The position numbers were made by a program, and so were the translations under genes. The notes below the pieces were generated by a model, which did not search any database, had not been told where the DNA came from, and worked only from the letters and a program-made list of their open reading frames with translations. Shown here in pieces: positions 7,994 to 12,386 of a stretch of DNA of 12,386 nucleotides (positions are counted from its first letter, which is position 1; the number at the start of each line of letters is the position of its first letter). The stretch is from PUMD01 sp964599275 (GTDB lineage Bacteria; Bacillota; Sulfobacillia; SLMV01): NCBI GenBank assembly GCA_964599275.1, contig CAZRFK010000058.1:1-12386 (forward strand). Direction: 5' to 3'.

Positions 7994-9037
7994 TTGAAAG
8001 AAGTACTGCTGACCAAAAATGAAGAACAGTTGGAACAACTTCTCGGCAAACTTCGTCAACCAGAATACAGGGCCGAACAATTGATGGAGTGGATTTACCA
8101 ACATCGTGAAGATGATTTTTCAAAAATGACCAATCTTCCCAAACAACTTCGTGAGGCACTGCAGAGCTTTGCCCAGATAACCGATGTAAAAATTGAGGAG
8201 CATCTGATATCTGAAGATGAGCAATCTGAAAAATTTGCCCTGAGAATGAAAGACAAAAGTACTGTTGAAGCTGCCGTGATGCGCTATTCTTTCGGAACCT
8301 CTCTGTGTGTATCCACTCAAGTTGGTTGCGCTGTTGAGTGTTCTTTCTGTGCATCTGGGGCTAGAGGTTTAACTCGTAACCTGACGACTCACGAAATTGT
8401 CAGTCAGTGGTTTCTTACACAGCAGAGCCTCGATGACGAGGGAGAACGTATCAGTCATATCGTTGTTATGGGAATGGGGGAGCCCTTACATAATTACGAT
8501 TCACTCGTAAGGTCTTTAAGGATATTTCACTCACAGACAGAAGGAGCTGGCATCAGTTACCGCCGTATGACAGTATCAACAGCTGGAGTGGCTCCTAAAA
8601 TACGTGAATTGGCCAATGAAGAGATTCCGGTTACCCTGGCAGTATCACTTCATGCTCCCAATGATTACCTCAGGGACCGGATAGTTCCTCTAAATGAACA
8701 GTATTCGCTGGAAGAACTCATTGATTCTTCCAAGTATTATACCGAAAAAACCGGAAGAAGAGTAACCTTTGAATATGCTATGATGAAAGGGGTCAATGAT
8801 CATCCTGAGTTGGCACGGGAATTGGCGATACTCCTGGATGACATGATTTGTCACGTTAATTTGATACAGATGAACCCAGTACCAGGCAGTGATTTCACCC
8901 CATCATCTAGGGAAGCGGTGGAAGAATTTGCTGAGGTGCTGGAGATGATGGGAATCAATGTTACTATTAGACGACCGTTGGGGCTGGATATTCACGCGGC
9001 TTGTGGCCAGCTGCGAGAAAGAGTGGATTCCAGCTAG
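7994..9037 (+). CDS. rlmN: Dual-specificity 23S rRNA/tRNA m2A methyltransferase RlmN
   Basis: RlmN is a radical S-adenosylmethionine enzyme that makes 2-methyladenosine at A2503 of 23S rRNA and at A37 of some tRNAs. The 347-residue product has normal length. The radical-SAM cluster motif is C112-AVE-C116-SF-C119. The two extra cysteines used in the methyl-transfer chemistry are both there: C105 in LCVSTQVGC and C337 in HAACGQL near the C-terminus. GMGEPLHNYD and STAGVAPKI are further family motifs. The start is an unusual TTG, fixed by an immediately preceding in-frame stop and a good ribosome site. In most Firmicutes the next gene is a PP2C phosphatase; here the kinase gene follows after 45 bases. 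Confidence 0.96.
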   Translation: MKEVLLTKNEEQLEQLLGKLRQPEYRAEQLMEWIYQHREDDFSKMTNLPKQLREALQSFAQITDVKIEEHLISEDEQSEKFALRMKDKSTVEAAVMRYSFGTSLCVSTQVGCAVECSFCASGARGLTRNLTTHEIVSQWFLTQQSLDDEGERISHIVVMGMGEPLHNYDSLVRSLRIFHSQTEGAGISYRRMTVSTAGVAPKIRELANEEIPVTLAVSLHAPNDYLRDRIVPLNEQYSLEELIDSSKYYTEKTGRRVTFEYAMMKGVNDHPELARELAILLDDMICHVNLIQMNPVPGSDFTPSSREAVEEFAEVLEMMGINVTIRRPLGLDIHAACGQLRERVDSS

Positions 9038-9070
9038 ACGCAGAAAAAGGCTAGCAGGTGTTGATCTGAG

Positions 9071-9076
9071 AGGAGG
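9071..9076 (+). promoter_or_regulatory. Perfect Shine-Dalgarno of prkC
   Basis: AGGAGG at 9071-9076 is a full consensus ribosome site six bases before GTG 9083. It fixes a GTG start for the kinase. It is the strongest ribosome site in the window and suggests that the kinase is translated independently of rlmN. Confidence 0.75.
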
Positions 9077-9082
9077 ACAATT

Positions 9083-11008
9083 GTGATAGGGTATGTCCTC
9101 GGACAGCGATATGAAATCCTTGAGCGCCTGGGAACCGGTGGTATGTCAGTTGTTTATCTGGCGAGATGCAGTTACCTAAACCGGAAAGTTGCAGTCAAAG
9201 TGCTTCGCGAGCAGTATGCGACGGACCAGGAATATCTGAAGCATTTTCGCCGCGAGGCTCAGGCTGCTGCTGGACTTTCGCATCCAAATATAGTTAATGT
9301 TTATGATGTAGGAGAGGAACCTGAAGAGGATTTACACTACATAGTGATGGAGTATGTTTCGGGAAAAAGTTTGAAGGAGATAATCTGTGAAGAAGGTTCC
9401 CTGAAGATGGAGAAAGCAGTTGAAATCACTGAACAGTTGCTTTCTGCCATTGGCTGTGCGCACAAATCTGGAATAATTCATCGTGATATAAAGCCTGACA
9501 ATATAATCATTGATGACGAAGGTCGGGTTAAGGTTACCGATTTCGGCATTGCTCGTGCTCCTCAGACTGGCACTCTGGTAGCCGATGATAGCAAAATTAT
9601 GGGGTCAGTCCATTACATGGCCCCGGAGCAGGCAAGAGGACATACAACTGGCGAACAGGTGGATATTTACAGTACTGGTATCGTTTTATACGAAATGCTC
9701 ACTGGTGATATTCCATATGATGGTGATTCAACTGTGACTTTAGTTTTGGAACACGCTAAAGCACCAATCCCACGAATTTCGGATGAAAATCCCACTGTTG
9801 ATTCAGCCATCGATGCAGTTGTTGAACGCGCTCTGGCCAAAAAACCAGGGCGAAGATATCCTACAGCGCAAGCCATGAAACAAGACCTGGATGCAGCAGT
9901 GCAGGGAAAGACCCTTGCCAGTGCACCATTTCGTAATGAGGATAACAGGGATACCAGGGAAGTAACAGAATTGCCAGAAAACATTCTTGGCTCTCGGCGC
10001 AGGAGTAGAAATGACAACAATAACGGAGGGTCGGGAATGGGAAACCGACGTGAAAATAAGAAATCTAATGGTAAATCAAGAATTTCCGCTATATGGCTTG
10101 TTCTCCTGATAGTGTTTACAGCTGTGGTCGGTTACAGTGCCTATTGGGTTTGGGATTGGTACAACGTACCTATTGTAAGCGTGCCCCCCGTAGTTGATTT
10201 GCGTTTGACATCAGCTGAATCTGTCCTTGAAGAGCATGGTTTACGAGCAGAGGTAATGGCATCGCAACACCATGAGGATATTCCAGCCAATCACATCATT
10301 TCTCAGAATCCTTCAGCCGATGCCGACGTGAGGCGCGGACAGGTGATCCAGCTTACTGTCAGTGAAGGCCCAGAATGGGTTGAGGGAGGAGTACCTGATG
10401 TGGTTGGACTGACCAGAATCGAGGCCAGGATACAGTTGGAAAATGTAGGGTTGGAAGCAGAATTTGAGGAACTTCATCATGAGGAAGTAGCAGCAGGAAG
10501 AATAATTGAACAGATCCCGAGTGAAGGCACTAGAGTCCAGAAAGGAACAACAGTCCAGTTAGAGGTAAGCAAGGGTAGAGAGCCTGAACCATTTGTTTTG
10601 CAGGGATTCATTGGGAAACCTCTTGACGAGGTACTGGAACAGTTCGATGAGCTGAGGCTTGATAACAAGGTGGTCAGGGAAGAAGCTGATTTTCCTGCTG
10701 GAACTGTTATAGCCCAGGATCCAGGACTTGGAAGCGAAGTATCTGCTGGTGATACGGTTACGCTGGTGGTCAGTAAGGGCAACGATCGACAAGAGCAGGA
10801 AGGTGAAATCAGGTTCAGCTTACCAGCTGAACCTGATACCCAGGAAGTAAAAATAAATGTCATAGATCAGGCCAGCCAACGAGTGGTGGTTCATGATCTG
10901 TTAGAAGGCGGAACTGAGCATGAGATTACAATTTATTGGTACGGCAGCGCAGCTCGCGTCCAAATTTATTCCGAGGGGAGGTTGATCAGCCATGACGTGT
11001 TGCGGTAA
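9083..11008 (+). CDS. prkC: PASTA-domain Ser/Thr protein kinase PrkC/PknB
   Basis: This is a Hanks-type membrane kinase that senses peptidoglycan fragments through outside PASTA domains and controls growth, cell wall synthesis and, in sporeformers, germination. The 641-residue protein has an intact kinase domain: glycine loop LGTGGMSVVY (16-25), ATP lysine K39, HRDIKPDN (133-140, catalytic D135), DFG (153-155) and the activation segment GSVHYMAPEQARG. A polar Asn/Gly/Arg-rich linker leads to one membrane segment (about 336-358). Three PASTA repeats follow (about 365-430, 432-498, 502-567), each ending in a TVSEG or VSKG type strand. The last 70 residues form an extra beta-rich domain often seen in clostridial homologues. 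The start is GTG with a consensus ribosome site. The partner PP2C phosphatase gene, normally directly upstream, is absent. The 3' end overlaps rpe by 17 bases. Confidence 0.96.
   Translation: MIGYVLGQRYEILERLGTGGMSVVYLARCSYLNRKVAVKVLREQYATDQEYLKHFRREAQAAAGLSHPNIVNVYDVGEEPEEDLHYIVMEYVSGKSLKEIICEEGSLKMEKAVEITEQLLSAIGCAHKSGIIHRDIKPDNIIIDDEGRVKVTDFGIARAPQTGTLVADDSKIMGSVHYMAPEQARGHTTGEQVDIYSTGIVLYEMLTGDIPYDGDSTVTLVLEHAKAPIPRISDENPTVDSAIDAVVERALAKKPGRRYPTAQAMKQDLDAAVQGKTLASAPFRNEDNRDTREVTELPENILGSRRRSRNDNNNGGSGMGNRRENKKSNGKSRISAIWLVLLIVFTAVVGYSAYWVWDWYNVPIVSVPPVVDLRLTSAESVLEEHGLRAEVMASQHHEDIPANHIISQNPSADADVRRGQVIQLTVSEGPEWVEGGVPDVVGLTRIEARIQLENVGLEAEFEELHHEEVAAGRIIEQIPSEGTRVQKGTTVQLEVSKGREPEPFVLQGFIGKPLDEVLEQFDELRLDNKVVREEADFPAGTVIAQDPGLGSEVSAGDTVTLVVSKGNDRQEQEGEIRFSLPAEPDTQEVKINVIDQASQRVVVHDLLEGGTEHEITIYWYGSAARVQIYSEGRLISHDVLR
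10973..10981 (+). promoter_or_regulatory. Ribosome binding site inside prkC for rpe
   Basis: GAGGGGAGG at 10973-10981 lies within the last codons of prkC, ten bases before ATG 10992. It is the reason for accepting a start that gives Rpe a longer N-terminus than usual, since no ATG, GTG or TTG occurs in frame nearer to the conserved Rpe sequence. Confidence 0.65.
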
Positions 11009-11696
11009 ATCCAACAGGACAACCTCTATTTCGTGGTGGGAAAAAGACGAAGTCCTAATTGCACCTTCCCTACTGTCAGCCAATCCGCTTGATATAATTT
11101 CAGGAGTTCAAAAAGCCGAAGAAGCCGGAGCAGACATGCTGCATGTGGATGTGATGGATGGTAACTTTGTACCAAACCTGAGCTTCGGACCGGAGATGGT
11201 CAGAGAAATAGATGCCACAACCGAGATACCGATAGAAGTACACCTTATGGTGCAAAACCCCCACGAAGTCGTGGATATGTTCCTTGATACCGGAGCGGAT
11301 TTGATAGTTTTTCACCGGGAAGTTACTCCGCACAGTCATAGACTCCTGGAGCATATTTCAAGGGAAGGAATCAGGACAGGCATTGCTTACAATCCTGCTA
11401 CTGCAGTAAACGATTTATCCCTCGTCGTAGATTTACTGGATGAGGTAATCATCATGGGTGTGAACCCGGGGTTTTCAGGAGGTGGTTTCATTCCAGGTAC
11501 CTTCTGTAAAGTGAAACGAGCCCGCCGCTTAGTTGCCGAAAAAGGTGTAAGGGTTTCGGTGGATGGTGGGGTTAATATTGATAATGCCCAAAAATTACGG
11601 TCCTCAGGAGCAGGCTGCCTGGTGTCAGGATCGGCGTTTTTTGCTTCAGCCGATCCCAAGGCAACTATAAAAACACTTAAAGGCAGTCCCCAATAA
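10992..11696 (+). CDS. rpe: Ribulose-phosphate 3-epimerase
   Basis: Rpe interconverts ribulose 5-phosphate and xylulose 5-phosphate in the pentose phosphate pathway. The 234-residue product is a TIM barrel with the metal ligands and catalytic acids expected: H51 and D53 in HVDVMDGNFVPN, H84 in EVHLMV and D191 in VSVDGGVN. The phosphate loop reads NPGFSGGGFIP, whereas NPGFGGQxFIP is usual. The family normally begins near IAPSxLSAD, but here about 21 residues precede it (MTCCGKSNRTTSISWWEKDE and one more). The only standard start is ATG 10992 inside the end of prkC, with a strong ribosome site. rsgA, usually between prkC and rpe, is missing, and the leader may be a scar of its loss (inference). 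A terminator follows within 60 bases. Confidence 0.93.
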   Translation: MTCCGKSNRTTSISWWEKDEVLIAPSLLSANPLDIISGVQKAEEAGADMLHVDVMDGNFVPNLSFGPEMVREIDATTEIPIEVHLMVQNPHEVVDMFLDTGADLIVFHREVTPHSHRLLEHISREGIRTGIAYNPATAVNDLSLVVDLLDEVIIMGVNPGFSGGGFIPGTFCKVKRARRLVAEKGVRVSVDGGVNIDNAQKLRSSGAGCLVSGSAFFASADPKATIKTLKGSPQ

Positions 11697-11699
11697 AAA

Positions 11700-11786
11700 G
11701 GGCAAAAGGTTGTTGATTGACTGATCCAAGATATACATATTATCCGTGCTTGACCGTCGGCGAAATCCGGCGGTTTCCTTTTGCCC
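11700..11786 (+). repeat. Perfect 10-base inverted repeat enclosing the terminator
   Basis: GGGCAAAAGG at 11700-11709 is the exact reverse complement of CCTTTTGCCC at 11777-11786. The arms are 67 bases apart and the right arm overlaps the T run of the terminator hairpin. In RNA the left arm could pair with that T run, giving a closed, larger stem-loop, or compete with termination. No target-site duplication is visible outside the arms. Confidence 0.6.
11753..11782 (+). terminator. Rho-independent terminator after rpe
   Basis: ACCGTCGG (11753-11760) pairs with CCGGCGGT (11767-11774) through eight base pairs, one of them G-U, around a six-base loop. A T-rich run, TTTCCTTTT, follows from 11774. 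It lies about 55 bases after the rpe stop and is the natural end of the operon. The interrupted T run makes it a moderate rather than strong terminator. Confidence 0.7.
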
Positions 11787-11873
11787 ATCTATAAAGTCTT
11801 GTAACCACATCTAAATACCGTCTGGTTTTTTGCGGGAACCCTAACAAAGCAGGGAGGGATAATAGGTTTAGGT

Positions 11874-12386
11874 TTGTATGGCGTTATCTTTCTTAGAACC
11901 GTCACGATTGTAGTTGTATTTCAGTCTGTGGTGCTTCTGATGGGACGTAGGCATGTGGTGGAGCTGAGTGTCACAGATTTTGTTATTGCTGTTACCATTG
12001 TAGCAGTGCAGGGGCTGACCTCGCAGATCCAGAAATTCCACATGGTCCTACCATCTTCGTAATTATACTGCTTGCAGGCATTCAGACCATTCTCACACAC
12101 ATGAAATTGCGATTTACCGCTGTGAGAAATTTCTTATCTTTCAAGCCAGAAACCATTGTCAGAGATGGTGAACTATTACGGGGTCACATTAATAGCATAA
12201 AACATACGCCAGAGGATGCATTGAGCCGGCTGCGTGCAGCTGGGTGTTTAACCTTTTCCGAAGTAAAATGTGCAATCGATGAACCCAATGGCGAGATTTC
12301 GATGTTCAAGGATCCATCTAAATAGACTGCGGCCAAAGAAAATCTTGGAGTCGCTCCAACGGAAGAGAGATATGCAGGTTGTGGTC
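11874..12386 (+). pseudogene. Decayed DUF421/YetF-type membrane protein (runs off window)
   Basis: The translated pieces match the DUF421 (YetF-like) membrane protein family, whose role is poorly known. Piece one, from TTG 11874, reads FLRTVTIVVVF then LLMGRRHVVELSVTDFVIAV, the typical N-terminal membrane hairpin. Around 12010-12025 the family sequence moves to another frame (LADPEIPHGPTIFVIILLAG and onward), as if one base had been lost, and frame one stops at 12060-12062. The second frame continues through TIVRDGELLRG, LSRLRAAGCLTFSEV and CAIDEPNGEISMF to a TAG at 12323-12325. Family-like sequence (ENLGVAPTEERYAG) goes on after that stop to the window edge. A good ribosome site (AGGGAGGG, 11851-11858) has no start codon at proper spacing; TTG 11874 is 15 bases away. 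Two coding lesions plus a weak start argue for a true pseudogene rather than one sequencing error. Confidence 0.8.

Noticed and set aside
11717..11743. Promoter TTGACT with TATTAT for the DUF421 gene
   Set aside because: The spacing is only 15 bases, and transcripts would run straight into the terminator hairpin at 11753-11782.
11700..11786. Miniature mobile element with terminal inverted repeats
   Set aside because: The flanks (AATAAAAA on the left, ATCTATAA on the right) show no target-site duplication, and only one copy is present in the window. It is kept only as an inverted repeat.
12010..12025. Programmed ribosomal frameshift in the DUF421 gene
   Set aside because: No slippery heptamer or downstream pseudoknot is evident, the family is not known for frameshifting, and a second lesion lies downstream.
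12323..12325. TAG in the DUF421 gene read as an amino acid such as pyrrolysine
   Set aside because: coaBC (593-595) and rlmN (9035-9037) end normally at TAG, and the same DUF421 gene also has a frameshift, so simple decay explains it better.

Overview
The window is a dense, single-strand housekeeping gene cluster from a bacterium, very probably a member of the Firmicutes (class Clostridia or a close relative). The gene order coaBC, priA, def, fmt, (DUF116, zinc peptidase, small membrane protein), rsmB, rlmN, prkC, rpe is the Firmicutes 'priA to rpe' neighbourhood. The PASTA-domain kinase, the DUF116 protein and the YugP-type peptidase point the same way. Base composition is moderate and codon use looks uniform across the intact genes. 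I cannot name the genus from sequence alone.

Layout, all on the + strand: the 3' end of coaBC (coenzyme A synthesis) enters from the left edge and is followed by priA (replication restart helicase). After a gap of about 90 bases, with a plausible extended -10 promoter over the priA stop codon, comes one continuous reading frame encoding peptide deformylase joined to methionyl-tRNA formyltransferase. Then comes a tightly packed membrane-protein trio: a DUF116 cysteine-rich protein, a HEAGH zinc metallopeptidase and a protein with a HHAVEHATI motif. Next are two RNA-modification enzymes (rsmB, rlmN), the PASTA Ser/Thr kinase prkC and ribulose-phosphate 3-epimerase (rpe), which overlaps prkC. 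A hairpin terminator closes the run. Beyond it lies a decayed DUF421/YetF-type membrane protein gene that runs off the right edge.

Genes from priA to rpe lie close together or overlap, so they are probably transcribed as one or two operons. The theme is translation start and maturation (formylation, deformylation, 16S and 23S rRNA methylation) plus a cell-envelope signalling kinase.

The main points of interest are: (1) the in-frame Def-Fmt fusion, which puts the enzyme that adds the formyl group and the one that removes it on one chain; (2) the absence of the PP2C phosphatase gene and of rsgA, which normally sit before and after prkC, together with an unusual N-terminal leader on Rpe at exactly the point where rsgA would be; (3) the DUF116/peptidase/HAVEHATI trio inside a translation operon; (4) a DUF421 pseudogene with two independent lesions; and (5) a perfect 10-base inverted repeat that encloses the terminator hairpin. 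I saw no CRISPR array, tRNA, rRNA or intact mobile element.
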